Shown here one piece after another: positions 18,673 through 30,784 of a stretch of DNA of 64,000 nucleotides. The position numbers and the translations under genes are program-made. Source of the stretch: Lucinisca nassula (lineage: Eukaryota > Mollusca > Bivalvia > Lucinida > Lucinidae); contig OY757013.1 of NCBI GenBank assembly GCA_963580285.1, positions 130,941,027-131,005,026 of the forward strand, written 5' to 3'. Within the stretch, counting starts at the first letter, position 1, and the number at the start of each line of letters is the position of its first letter. Under the pieces are notes generated by a model. It saw only the letters and a program-made list of their open reading frames with translations, was not told the origin of the DNA and searched no databases.

Positions 18673-20600
18673 AAATGGCCGCCACGTTCACATGTGGTAA
18701 AACTCTTTGAAAATATTTTTCTAAGGAACCGAATGACCGATAACCAGAAAACTTGGTATGTAGCAAGGGAATTTAGACTTACCAACTTTGTTCAAATAAC
18801 AACCTTTGGCTGACCTTGATCTACTTTACATCAAGGTCAACTAAAGGTCGTAATTTGACCAACTTGGTCATCAGAACTACTATCTGCAATCAGGTGAATG
18901 AAAGCTTATCAATTCCAAAGGCCAAGGTCATTTATTGACAGCTGTCCGTCATGTCTCAGTATTTTTATCTTCTCCGCTAAAACTACCGGGCTAACTTGCG
19001 GATACTCTATGACATCGTGGGGTAATGAAAGTTTGTTCATGGGATTGAAAGTCACTTGACAAAGCTGACCGCCTTTTGAAACTCCAAAAGATCAATAACA
19101 TTTAAACGTGGCAGGTAGCATTAGGGACTCGGGTCCTACTAATTTGTTTAAATGGTGGCCCTTGAATAACCTTAAGGTCAAATTTAGTCACTTAGGCGTT
19201 TTGTTTGAAAAAAAAAACACAACAAAGCGGCATTTTTTTTTTATTTATTTATTTTATTTTTTTTTTTTTTTTTTGGTGAAGCGACTGAGGCGATTCCAGT
19301 AAATTTGCCCCCCCCCCCCTGAAAAAAGTGTATTAATGGACATTTGCCCCCAGTTGAAAATACAACCTGGACATTTGCCCCCACTGCTTATTTTTGGTAT
19401 GGACATTTGCCCCCCAGTGCTTATTTCAGAAAGGGACAACTGCCCCCCCCCCCCCCCTTCCAGATTCACCCTGGCCGAAAACCAGTGAGAAAAAATCTGA
19501 TTATTTATTTATACTTATAAGAAAAAAATTTTTATCAGCGATGAATTTGACAAGTACATGTACTAGGATTAAAAGATGAAAAATGCTAGTTCCACAAATT
19601 TTAGAGGTACCATTATAGCACTCAGATGTGTTGTCGCAATGGGTACAATGGGGTTTCCAGTATACACATTTCTAATGTCATATGCATGTTTTTGTTAAGT
19701 AGATCAAATTCATGGGACTTAGTGAAGCCTAGAAATAATTTTTATTAAACAAGTGCGTGTATAATTAATTTCTAACAATTCTTTCTATTTTAAAATCATT
19801 TTATTTGAAATTACCTTAATTGAATATAATTAATGTCATTGTCATTTTTAAAAAGGCCAAACACACTTATCCTAAATAAGTACTTGTTTGTTATTCTTAA
19901 TCATAATTACAATGTAAAATCCTTTGATCATCATTTTGTATTGAAATAAGCACTGCGGGGCAAATGTCCACCTGAAAAATAAGCACTGGGGGGGGGGGGG
20001 GGGGGGGGGGGGGGCTGATGTCCATACCAAACATGAGCTGTGGGGGGCATATGTCCAGGTAACATTTTCAACTAGGGGGCAAATGTCCATCAATTCATTT
20101 TTTCATTGGGGGGGGGGGGGAGGGGGGGGGCAAATGTCCTGGGGGCAAACGTCAGGAGACCGACTGAGGCTTATGCCATCAATATTTAATTACGCAATTA
20201 CTACTGCCATCTAGCTAAATATTAAAGGTCAAGGTCAAATGCTTACCTTACACGCATCGCTCAGTTTCAGTATTTCTAGCTTCATCATAATTGAATCTGC
20301 TCTGCATATTAAAACTAAATTCAATATAGGACATCAGTGGGTTGTGAAAATTTGTTTGTCAGATCTGGGTCACATGACCAAAATGGCTGTCAACTGAAAG
20401 GCCCATGACCTAGAATCTTGGTTTGCTGTGTTGGGGACTCTGACCCTACCAAGTTTGTGTTCAAATGATGACACATAGTTGACCTTGACCTCTTTTATGT
20501 CAAGGTAAAATTCCGTCACTGGCATTTGGATGGGAAAAATGCAAAGCAATGGATTTTGCTGTTTCTTATGTAGCCTGTGGCATCAAATTTCAAAATAATT
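18673..20600. repeat. Diverged long-unit tandem array, interrupted
   Basis: Three blocks (18673-18900, 19080-19210, 20330-20545) repeat a pattern of AAATGGC, GGGGACTC-G-CCTAC, TTGTTCAAAT, GTTGACCTTGACCT and TCAAGGTCAA words. This suits a core array of a Helitron-like element. It is split by the G/C-tract inverted repeat. Confidence 0.5.
19290..20165. repeat. Inverted repeat of GGACATTTGCCCC motifs with long C and G tracts
   Basis: Left arm 19300-19470 has repeated GGACATTTGCCCCC, CAGTTGAAAATAC and CAGTGCTTATTT. Right arm 19950-20160 has their reverse complements in reverse order. C tracts on the left become G tracts on the right, including 27 G at 19988-20014. The ~480-bp spacer is AT-rich and shows no gene. 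Confidence 0.85.
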
Positions 20601-20747
20601 TGACACTGGTGATCCTTGGGTAGGCTCTACCTATATTTTTTCATGTCACCGTGGTTGGTTTCTTGCACTTGACCTCTGGGAGTATAAAGGCCCATTGGGC
20701 TCTTGTTAGTACAGGACGTTATCCACTAAATAATAGCGAATGAGGAT

Positions 20748-20860
20748 TAGGGTCTGTTATTTCATGTTTGTGTGTCTTTCCCTTTGATGTCTCTGATGGG
20801 AGCTGTGGGTTGATTGTATCGATTCCTGATCATTGCCTCCACTTCTATTTTGTTCTGGGC
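20748..20860 (+). mobile_element. 3' end of the RT element
   Basis: TTTCCCTTTGATGTCTCTGA, TTGATTGTATCGATTCCTG and CACTTCTATTTTG match the end of the 7.4-9.0 kb element. Confidence 0.75.
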
Positions 20861-21204
20861 GCGTTACGGCCCATATAACGGTATTAAGGTCATGTCGAGC
20901 TGGTCAATTTTACCTAATCAGGCTTACAGATAAGTGGATAACCACTACAGTGAACATTCTTTTGCTAAAAACAAGAGGACAATGATGGTCCTATATCACT
21001 CACCTGAGCTAAAAGATTAAGTTTCAGGAAGTTCCAATCTTTACTGAAGGATTTATGCTGAGGACAAGGTCAAAAAGAGCTCTGCAAGCGGGGCATTATA
21101 CGCCCGTGGCAATTAGTAAGATGGAGCATATATATACTGACTGTTGTACAAGTTTGGGTTTTTCAGAATGTAACCAAGGAACAATGTGTGCTCCATATAT
21201 TCTT

Positions 21205-21369
21205 CAGAAGCCTCCGTGGTGCAGTGGTTACGCTACTCGCCTTGTAAACCAGAGATCGCAGGATCGATCCCGGGCTTCTCCAGACTTTCGAATGAGTCTT
21301 TAAGCCGAGGTCCCGTCTCCGTATGACCTTAGCTGTCGGTGGGACGTAAAACTTAAACTCACTCACTCA
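21205..21369 (+). repeat. SINE-H, tRNA-headed, with 14-bp target duplication
   Basis: The head contains GTGGTGCAGTGGTT (A box) and GGATCGATCCC (B box), then CTTTAAGCCGAGGTCCCGTC and a (CTCA)n tail. Perfect 14-bp repeats CTCCATATATTCTT flank it at 21191-21204 and 21370-21383. Confidence 0.95.
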
Positions 21370-23119
21370 CTCCATATATTCTTACCTGGCACTATTAACA
21401 ACCCTCAATGGCTCAAACTACCTGTCTCCAACAAATTTTCAGGGTCGGTAATATTTGGTAGACCATAACATAATAATAACTCTGGCAATAGGTGGTGGAC
21501 TGTAATCTTGAAATAATTTGCGCTGCTCCACATCATAGTCTAACTATACGTAAAGTTTCAGCTTCATCAGATGTAAAATGTGGGAGGCATTATCCGGAAA
21601 CAAAATATGTTTAGAAAAACATGTGAAAGGGGAATAACTCTGGTAATATCTGGCGGGCTGTAACCTAAAAATAATATGCACTGTTCCATATCATTGTCTT
21701 ACTATATGTAAAGTTTCAGCATCATCAGATGTAAAATGTAAGATGAGTTATCCGGAAATGGAATGTTTAGAAAAATCTGTTGAAGGGGTATTACTCTGGT
21801 ATCATTTGGCAGACTGTAACCTCAAAACAATATGCGCTGCCCCACAGCATGGTCTAATTATATATGAAGTTTCAGCTACGAGATCGGATGTAAAATGTAG
21901 AAGTCATCCGGAAACTAAAAGTTTACAAAAAATTTCGAAGAGGCATAACTCTATTATTATTTGGTGGACTATAACCTCGAAACAATATGCACTGCCCCAC
22001 ACCATGGTCTAACTATGGATGAGGTTTCAGCTTGATCGGATGTAAACTGTAGGAGTTATCCGGAAAAGAAAAGTTTACTAAAAATTTCAAAGGGGCATAA
22101 CTCTATCATTATTTGGTGGACCGTTACCTCGAAACAATATGCACTGCTTCACATCATGGTCTAGATATGTATGAAGTTTCAGCTTGATTGGATGTAAACT
22201 GTAGGAGTTATCCGGAAGCGAAAAGTTTACAAAACTTTTGGGGCATAACTCTTATTATTTGGTGCACCGTAACCTCAAAATAATATGTGCTGCCCCACAT
22301 CATGATCTAGCTATGTTTGAAGTTTCAGTTTGATCGGTGTAGACTGTAGGAGGAGTTATCCAGAAACGAAAAGTTTACTAAAAAATTCAAAGGGGCATAA
22401 CTCTATTCTTATTTGGTGGACCGTAATCTCGAAACTTTATGCGCTGCCCCACATCATGGTCTAACTATGTATGAAGTTTCAGCTTGATCTGATGTAAACT
22501 GTAGGACGAGTTATCCAGAAACGAAAAGTTTTCAAAAAATTTCAAAGCGGCATAACTCTAATAATATTTGGTGGACCGCAACCTCGAACAAGAGGTCCAT
22601 GATGGACCTAATTCGCTCACCTGAGTCAAGTTGTATTATCTTTTGATGATGTTTTTATTTTTGTCTATGTGCTATTTGTTCAATGTTGCAGAACCATTTG
22701 AGAGCTTAGGTAGAGATTTTGTAAATTTTTTCTTAAATTCAGTCACTGTGTTCAAAGGCTGTGGATTCTCGGCATCAAAAACGCCTCAAGTGTGGAGACA
22801 GCATGGGACTGAACCCATGAAACTTGGTTTATTAGGCAAGTAGTTTAACCATTTCACCATAGAAGCTTCTAACACTAATTTTTCTGATAACATTAAATTG
22901 TGTTAGTTTGCACTGGAGTTTTTGTATTTGAATATAAATGACTTTAAGTTTTGTTTTTGGAAATAATGACATTAGATTTTCGAGCATAAACACTTAAGTT
23001 CGTTATGAAGTCAGTTATATTCTGGGAAACAATAGCATATTTCAAAGCACTGACAACACTGGTGGGCCAATTGTGTCGGAATGTAGACTAGGAAAATGAT
23101 CCTGAAATGCGGTATAGAC

Positions 23120-23600
23120 TGTTTACATTTCGTTTATTACTTGTACATTTCTGTACTGTAAGCAAAATGTGTAAATTCCGATTGGACGCCACATTCTGCA
23201 GCATCTGACTCAAAATTTCCTGTACTGTACGTAACAAAGTAGACTTTGATCAGACAGAGGCCATATTCTGTGGCATCTGTTCTAGGTCTACACTGTTTTG
23301 TCAACCTCAACCCCTAATATGGAAAATGGCAGAACATTTTACAAACAATGTAGGCCCTTATCAGACGTCCAGTTCTGCAACATCTGATCTGGGCCTTCAT
23401 TGTTTGCCAATCCCGGGTTGCCAGTATCCCATTCTAAGTTTTCCGCACAAACTGAGTTAAAATGATGTAATTTGTTCCTATAAATTCACAAACTGAATGT
23501 AAGTGTAAATCTTGATCAGATGGCTTCTAGCCAAGAAGCCATCTGGTCAGAATCTACATTGTTTGAAAGATAAGGCATATCCAGGCTCAGCAGGGCAAGG
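23120..23600. mobile_element. Cluster of diverged MITE-B/W elements
   Basis: Three palindromic cores in a row: around 23185-23300 (GCCACATTCTGCAGCATCTG), 23330-23410 (ACAATGTAGGCCC... GGGCCTTCATTGTTTGCC) and 23505-23570 (GATCAGATGGCTTCTAGCC / GAAGCCATCTGGTCAG). The third resembles MITE-W. Confidence 0.6.
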
Positions 23601-23744
23601 GTTAATTTGTTTGTTTGTGTTGAGCTTTACATCCATGTCAACACTATTTAGGCATGCCAATACTGTATGCCAGCTTGATTCTTTTCTGTGCCTTGGCTCA
23701 GAATTCATTTATTAATACTGTAATTAAATCTCTATAAGTGTATC

Positions 23745-24003
23745 TTGCATCACTGTTGTGTCCAGCTGATATTGGCTCACAGTTGGACAAGGCCTACTGT
23801 CCTTGCTGCAAGTATGGGTAGAGGGGGGAATGTTATTTCTTCTGTTTCTATATACACTTCCTTCCATTCATTTGCCTCTTCTCCTCTGCCCCTCACTTTC
23901 ATATCCTCTACTATCTCTCCTACCTCTTTTCTCCGTTTCTCTGAGAGGACACAAAATGACCCACAATGGTTGACTTGTCATTAAACCCAAAACAATCAAT
24001 CAG
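23745..24003 (+). repeat. SINE-S copy
   Basis: Landmarks ATATTGGCTCACAG, CCTTGCTGCAAGTATG, a pyrimidine-rich middle, and the tail TTGTCATTAAACCCAAAACA with CAATCAATCAGTC. Matches 2427-2655 in the opposite orientation. Confidence 0.65.
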
Positions 24004-24113
24004 TCAAATCTTTAGTTCATAGAGCTGTAGATATGGTGGGTATTTAGTGGTACATTAGCTAAAGTCTCCCTTATTTTTTGATAAAAATGTATGGTGTGTA
24101 TATATTCATTAAG

Positions 24114-24267
24114 TTGTTGTTGTTTTCCAGTTTCCCCGTGTCACGGGTTGTCAGCTGGTGGGGTCCCAGGGAACAGATCCATGCTGGAGCTACACCGTAG
24201 CCGTTCGGTGATACCCCTATTCCCCGTTGCCGGTGAACAGGGAGACCATCGCTCGGCTCCAGCCCCC
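24114..24267 (-). repeat. Retroposed insert with 13-bp target duplication
   Basis: A 154-bp GC-richer segment is flanked by perfect 13-bp repeats TATATTCATTAAG (24101-24113 and 24268-24280). It has a short (TTG)n run at the left, so it reads on the minus strand with an (AAC)n tail. It has no recognised tRNA boxes and may be a copy of an unidentified small RNA. It is single in the window. Confidence 0.7.
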
Positions 24268-24280
24268 TATATTCATTAAG

Positions 24281-24350
24281 AGCAAGGTGGTTCTAATAAA
24301 TACCCACAACATATGTTTTATTGATAAGGAAAATTATCCTTTAACTATCA
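24281..24350. mobile_element. MITE-D fragment
   Basis: AAGGTGGTTCTAATAAATACCCACAACATATG is the right half of the MITE-D hairpin (quoted here in part by its landmark TACCCACAACATATG). The left half is missing because of the adjacent insertion. Confidence 0.65.
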
Positions 24351-24879
24351 ACATATACCCACCTTATCTACATCACTCCATCCAAAATAAACAATTTTTG
24401 GTGCTGATTCTGTATACTGCAGCGCAGATCCTTAAGCCACCTATATTATTTTCAAGAGCCTAGAAGTTATCTAGCCCATGTTTGCAGCTCTGTTTATAAC
24501 TAGGTCAAACACCTGGGTCCTAACCTCTAAGTGACTTCTATTATACAATGAGAGCCAGAGTCACTGCACAATTTAATATGTATACCTTCTGGCATAACAA
24601 TATTAGTCACTTCACAGTTTGTTTTGAGTCCTACTGATTCATACCATATTATGCAAGCAGTGACAGAGCTATGTATAATAGTCTATCTTAAACTGCCTGT
24701 TGATATTTTGACAGGTCTAAAACCTTGTTGTTTTTATATAAATGTACAATTTCAAAGAGTGATTAAGATGTTTCTGTTTAACCCTTCAGAATTATCTTCT
24801 GCTTTGTGTTGGCTGGTTACTTTAAAGTCATTATTGCAAACAGTGTGGATCCAGATCAGACTGGTCCTCTTAAGCCATT

Positions 24880-25070
24880 TTTGTTTAAATTGAGATTAAA
24901 CGTCCCAGTCAACACTATTTAGGTCATTTTGAAGATGTTGTATCCAATTTTTTGGGAATTTTACCCAACACTGAGAAGGCATCTCATGCCCTGCCACCCA
25001 ATGCAACCAATATAGTTCATAAGCATAGATGATCCAAATTGCACCACCTTGCCTTGGCAGGCTAGACCTA
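24880..25070 (-). repeat. SINE-A copy, truncated
   Basis: Tail and body only, from TTTTTGTTTAAATTGAGATT to CTTGGCAGGCTAGACC. The head third is missing. It is diverged relative to other copies. Confidence 0.75.
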
Positions 25071-25099
25071 AATAATAATATCCAACAGCCATTGTGTTC

Positions 25100-26300
25100 A
25101 GCAAGGGAAACCATTTTAGCAGCTTTGGTAAAAGGTCACCCAAGGAACATTTCAGTAAAATTATTTCAAAAACTAGCCACTGGCCTAGGAGAAGCTGTCA
25201 TCTAAAGGTCTTTTCTATTTTTAACTCTGGTGGCCATTTTGTTCATTGGAATAAAACCATTCTCGCAAGTTTGGATGAGGGTCGCTCTAGGAACATTTCT
25301 GCAAAAGTATGGCAGCCATTTTGTTCAGCAAAGCAGAACCGTTTTAGCAATTTTGGTAGTGGGCCAGCCAAGGACTGTCTCTGTGAAATTATTTCGAAAT
25401 CAGGCCATTGGCCAAGGAGATGTCGTTTAAAGGTTTTTCTATTTTTAGCTCTGGTGGCCATTTTGTTCAGCGGAGTAGAACCATTTTAGCAATTTTGGTA
25501 GAGGGTCACCCGAGGAACATTTCTGTAAAATGATTTTGAAATCGGGTCATTGGCTTAGGAGCAGATGTCGTTTAAAGGTTCTTCTTTTTCTATATCTGGT
25601 GGCCATTTTGGTCAGCAGAGCAAAAACATTTTAGCAATTTTGGTAGAGGGTCACCCAAGGAACATTTCTGTGAAATTATTTTGAAATCAGGACATTGGCC
25701 TAGGAGAAGATGTCGTTTAAAAGTTTTTCTATTTTTGGCTCTGGTGGCCATTTTGTTCAGCAAAATGAAACCGTTTTAGCAATTTTGGTAGAGATTCAGA
25801 CAAGGACTCTCTCTTTGAAATTATTTTGAAATCGGGCCATTGGCCTAGGAGGAGTTGTGATTTAAAGGTTTTTCTATTTTTAGCTCTGGCGGCCATTTTG
25901 TTCAGCCATGCAGAACCAATTTAGCAATTTTGGTAGAGGGTCACCCGAGGAACATTTCTTTGAAATGATTTTGAAATCCGGCCATTGGCTAAGGAGATAT
26001 CCTTTTAAGGTTTTTCTATTTTTAGGTGTGGGGCCATTTTGTTCAGCGGAGCGGAACCATTTTAGCAATTTTGGTAGAGGGTCACCCAAGGAACATTTCT
26101 GTGAAATTATTTTGAAATCGGGACATTGGCCTAAGAGGAGATGTCATTTAAAGGTTTTTCTATTTTTAGCTCTGGCAGCCATTTTGTTCAGTGGAGCAGA
26201 ACAATTTTAGCAATTTTGGTAGAGGGTCACTAGAGGAACATTTCTGTAAAATGATTTTGAAATCCGGCCATTTGCCTAGGAGAAAATGTCATTTAAAGAA
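25100..26300 (+). repeat. ~144-bp tandem core array of H2, about 8 units
   Basis: Units share GGCCATTTTGTTCAGC, CATTTTAGCAATTTTGGTAG, GGTCACCCAAGGAACATTTC, GTGAAATTATTTTGAAATC and GTTTTTCTATTTTTAGCTC. Spacing between successive GCCATTTTGTTCAG words is 84-145, mostly 143-145. The apparent proteins on both strands are repeat translations. Confidence 0.9.
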
Positions 26301-26354
26301 ATTGTTGACGGACGGACGGACGACGGACACAAAGCCATCACAATAGCTCAACTT

Positions 26355-26369
26355 GAGCACTTCGTGCTC
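26355..26369 (+). repeat. 3' terminal hairpin of H2
   Basis: GAGCACTTCGTGCTC, a 6-bp stem with a TTC loop, sits inside an outer AGCTCA/TGAGCT pairing, 10-12 bases before the element end. A hairpin close to the 3' end is a Helitron hallmark. Confidence 0.8.
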
Positions 26370-27289
26370 AGGTGAGCTAAAAATATGTACTGCCCCACAT
26401 CATGGTCTAACTATTTATGAAGTATCAGCTTGATTGGATGTAAACTGAAGGAGTTATCCGGAAACGAAAAGTTAACAAAAAATTTCAAAGGGGCATAACT
26501 CTATTAATATTTGGTGGACCGTAACCTCGAAACAATATGCGCTGCCCCACATCATGGTCTAAGTATGTATGAAGTTTCAGCTTGATCAGATGCAAACTGC
26601 AGGAGTTATCCGGAAACGAAAAGTAGACAGACGGACGCTGTGGGGGCATAACATAATACAACCGATTTTCAAACAGGCGTATATAAACACCTATTTTCAG
26701 CATTCAAGGGGACGTAACTCTATGAGAGATAGGCAGACATCACCAGTTTTCAAACTCCTCTGAACATTCATTCCCAACCTACTTATATGCTAGTATCAGG
26801 AAGATTCAGTCAAAACTAAAGGACTTATGGTGATGACAAGGTACAAAATAGGAATTTTCAGCAAAGACAGGGACTTAACTCTGTGAGTAGTGTGCCAACA
26901 GTGTTAGTTTGCAAACACATTCAAGCTTTTAACTCTTAACTTACTTATACGTAAGTTTCAGGAAGGTCCGTTCAAAACTAAGGGACTTATGATGATGTCA
27001 ATGTCAAAAATGGGCATGTTCAGCAATTAAAGGGACATAACTCTATGGTAAATAGGACGACCTCACCAGTTTTTGAACTAATCCAAGCTTTTATTCCTTA
27101 ATTACTTACACAAGTCAAAAAAATTATATCAAAACTGAAAAGGCTTCGGTGATGACAAGGTCAAAAGCAGGCATTTTCTGCAAAGTCATGTAATTCTATG
27201 ACAAATAAGCCACCTTCACCAGTCTTCAAAGACAAACTTATTCCAGCTTTTATCCCTAACTTGCTTATATGCAAGTTTTAAGATTATGA

Positions 27290-27578
27290 TTGATTGATTG
27301 ATTTGAGGTTTAACGTCCCTGTCAACACTGTGTATAGGTCATTTTTGCTTCCAATTTTGTGGGACTTTTACCTGACATTGAGATGAAATGACATCTCAAG
27401 CCCTGTCGCCAAATGAAATCAATAGGGTTTATATGCATGGATGGTCCAACTCGCACCACGTTTCCCGGGCATGCTTAGAACCTCTAAGCGGTTTAACAGT
27501 ACTCACGTGCGGTTGGTTTCAGCTCTGCGTGGAAGCATCATGCAGCCCATCTATTTCTTCAAACCCCAATGCTAAGTT
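27290..27578 (-). repeat. SINE-A copy
   Basis: Near full-length inverse copy from TTGATTTGAGGTTTAACGTC to CCATCTATTTCTTCAAACCC, inserted in the 155-bp array. Confidence 0.88.
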
Positions 27579-28110
27579 TCAAGAAGATCCGATCAAAACT
27601 GAAGGGTCTATGGTGATGACAAGGTCAAAAATAAGCATTTTCAGCAAAGTAGGAAAGATAATTCTGTGAGTAATAGACGGACATCGCTAGTTTTCGAACT
27701 CATCTGAGCTTTTATCCTTGACTTACTTGTTTGTAATTTTCAAGAAGACATGATTAAAACTGAAGGAGTTATGGTGATGACAAGGTCAAAAATAGGCATT
27801 TTCTGCAATCAAAGGGGCATAACTCTATGATGAAAAGGCTGACCTCATCAGTTTTCGAACTCATCTAAGCTTTTATCCCCGACTTACTTACAAGTAAGTT
27901 TCTTGAAGTTCCGATAAAAACTAAGGGGCTACGATGATGACAAGGTAAAAAATATGCATTTTCTAAAATCAAGGGGGACATAACTCTCTGAAATATAGGC
28001 CGCCCTCACCAATTTTTAAACTCTGCTGAAGTTTTATCCCTTACTTACTTACATGTAAGTTTCAAGAAGATCCGCTGGTAACTGAAGGGGCTACAGTGTT
28101 GACAAGGTCA

Positions 28111-30784
28111 ACAAGAGGGCCATGATGACCCTGGATCGCTCACCTGATCCATAGAGTAACAAGTAGGCCCTGGGGAGGGCCATTATTGACCCCAGGGCTA
28201 TAATGTGCATAATGTTGAGGGAGGTCTAAAAAGGTGAAGCTTCATACCAAATATCAACAAAGACTATAATTTGAACAATCTTGGCAAAGGTCCACTAGAT
28301 GAAGCTACACACCAAATATCAAGACCTGGGCCTTGCGGTTTCAGAGAAGAAGATATTTTTAAAGATATTCCCTACATAAGCCTATGTAAAACCAAATGGC
28401 CCTGGGGCGTGAGCATTTTTGGCATCAGGGCTATAATTTAAACAATCTTGATAGAGGTCCACTAGATGAAGTTTCACACCAAATACCAAAGACCATGGCC
28501 TTGCTGTTTCAGAGAAGAAGATTTTCAAAGATTATCTCTATAATAAGTCTATGTAAAACCAAAGAGTCCCGGGGCAGGGACATCTGTGGCCCGAGGGCTA
28601 TAATTTGAACAATCTTGGTAGATGTCCACTAGATGAAGCTCCATACCAAATATCAAAGACGTGGGCCTTGCAGTTTCAGAGAGGAAGATTTTTAAAGATT
28701 TCCCTATATAAGTCTATATAAAACCAAAGGGTCTCCGGGCGGGGTATTTTTGGCCCCAGGGCTATAATTTGAACAACCTTGATAGTGGTCCACTAGATGA
28801 AATTTCACACCAAATATCAAAGACCTAGGCCTTGTGGTTTCACAGAAGAAGATTTTTTAAAGATTTTCCCTGGATAAGTCTATGTAAAACCAAAGGGCCC
28901 CGAGGCGGGGGCATTTTTAGTCTAAGGGCTATAATTTGAACAATCTTGGTAGAGGTCCACAAGATGAAGCTTCATACCAAATATCAAAGACCTGGGCATT
29001 GTGGTTTCAGAGAAGATTTTTAAAGATTTTCCCAATATAAGCCAAAAGGCCCCAGGGCGGGGACTTTTTTGGCTCCAGCACTATAATTTGAACAATCTTG
29101 GTAGGGGTCCACTAGATGAAGCTTCATACCAAATATCAAAGACCTGGGCCATGCGGTTTCAGAGAAGAAGATTTTTAAAGATTTTCCCTATATAAGCCAA
29201 TGTAAAACCAAAGGGACCCGGGGCGGGGGCATTTTTGGCCCCAGCACTTTAATTTGAACAATCTTGGTAGGGGTCCACTAGATGAAGCTTTATACCAAAT
29301 AGCAAAGACCTGGGCCTTGCGGTTTCAGAGTAGAAGATTTTTAAAGATTATACCATATATAAGCCCATGTAAAACCAAAAGGCCCCGGAGCGGGGGCATT
29401 TTTGGCCCTGGCAATATAATTCGAACAGTCTTGGTAGGGGTCCACTAGATGAAGCTTCACACCAAATATCAAAGACCTGGGCCTTGCGGTTTCAGAGAAG
29501 AAAATTTTTAAAGATTTTCCCTATATAATACTATGTAAAACCAAAGGGACCTGGGGCGGGGGCATTTTTGGCCCCAGCACGATAATTTGAATAATCTTGG
29601 CAGATACCAAATATCAAAGACCTGGGCCATGCGGTTTCAGAGAAGAAGATTTTTAAAGATTTTCCCCATATAAGCCAATGTAAAACAAAAGGGCCATGGG
29701 TTGGGGGCATTTTTTGGCCCGAGGCACTATAATTTGGACAAGCTTGGTAGGGTCCCACTAGATGAAGCTTCATACCAAATATCAAAGACCTGGGCCTTGC
29801 GGTTTTAAAGCAGAAGATTTTTAAAGAATTTCCCTATATAAGCCCATGTAAAACCAAAGGGCCCCGGGGCGGGGGCATTTTTGGCACCAGCACTATAATT
29901 TGAACAATCTTGTTAGGGGTCCACTAGATGAAGCTTCATACCAAATATCAAAGACCTGGGCCTTGCAGTTTCTGAGAAAAAGATTTTTAAAGATTTTCCC
30001 TATATAATCCTGTGTAAAACCAAAGGGCCCCGGGGTGGGGGTATTATTTGCCCCAGCACTATAATTTGAACAATCTTGGTAGGGGTCCACTAGATGAAGC
30101 TTCATACTAAATATCAAAGACCTGGGCCTCGTGGTTTCAGAGAAGTAAGTGAATTTTAGTTTTACGTCCCACCAACAGCTAAGGTCATACGGAGACGGGA
30201 CCTCGGTTTAAAGACTCATCCGAAAGTCTGGAGAAGCCCGGGATCGATCCTGCGATCCCTGGTTTACAAGGCGAGTAGCATAACCACTGCACCACAGAGG
30301 CTTCTGGTTTCAGAGAAGAAGATTTTTAAATTTTTGGTGATAAAAAATCTATTTTTGGCTCCTGTGACCTAGATGTGCAACGGACCGGAACCATTTGAAC
30401 AACTTTGAAAGGGGACCACCTAAGGATCGTTCCTGTGAAGTTTGGTCAAAATCCTATCAGTGGTTTAGGAGGAGATGTCGTTTGAAGAAATTTTTTACCC
30501 ACAGACGGACGTCTTTACGGATGTATACTTGTGTGTCTTCATCCCTACAAAGTACCCCTGTGTGTCATATTTCCAGGAAATTTCTTGGAATTTCTTGGAA
30601 AAAAAAGACACACAAGTAACTATTTTTAGACACACAAGACACTGACGGAATAAATCGCATTGAGTTCAATGGAAGTGTCCAAACTTTTTAAACACATAAG
30701 TATACATCTGTTCCTGCGCATGGACAGATGGACGGACGCATGCACGCATGACAGACAAAAAGTGATCCCAAAAGCTCAACTTTT
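28111..30784 (+). mobile_element. Nested Helitron-like element H3, 2.7 kb
   Basis: Left end ACAAGAGGGCCATGATGACC with CGCTCACCTGATCC. About 12 copies of a ~165-bp core follow (CTTGGTAGGGGTCCACTAGA, AAAGACCTGGGCCTTG, TTTCAGAGAAGAAGATTTTT, TTTTTGGCCCCAGCACT). A tail follows with ACCTAGATGTGCAACGGACC and GATCCCAAAAGCTCA. The terminal GGTGAGCT is missing, so the right end is truncated. It interrupts a unit of the outer array after GACAAGGTCA. Related to H4 and H5. Confidence 0.8.
30146..30304 (-). repeat. SINE-H with 14-bp target duplication
   Basis: Inverse copy of the 21.2-kb SINE-H (B box GGATCGATCCC read as its palindrome, head ending AAGCCTCTGTGGTGCAG). Perfect 14-bp repeats TGGTTTCAGAGAAG flank it at 30132-30145 and 30305-30318, made from core-repeat sequence of H3. 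Confidence 0.95.

Larger units (their letters stand above)
22588..26381 (+). mobile_element. Nested Helitron-like element H2, 3.8 kb
   Basis: Left end ACAAGAGGTCCATGATGG...CGCTCACCTGAGT; right end GAGCACTTCGTGCTCAGGTG then AGCTAAAA. It splits a unit of the surrounding 153-bp array between CCTCGAA and AATATG, which pins both ends. Inside: unrecognised AT-rich DNA (22630-23100), MITE and SINE insertions (23.1-25.1 kb), a ~144-bp core array (25.1-26.3 kb) and a GACGGAC tract before the terminal hairpin. Confidence 0.78.

Noticed and set aside
18431..18785. Reading frames across the N gap
   Set aside because: They consist of unknown residues and exist only because N does not create stops.
25094..26210. 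Reading frames on both strands over the H2 core
   Set aside because: They are translations of a tandem repeat, recur with the period and have no conserved protein features.
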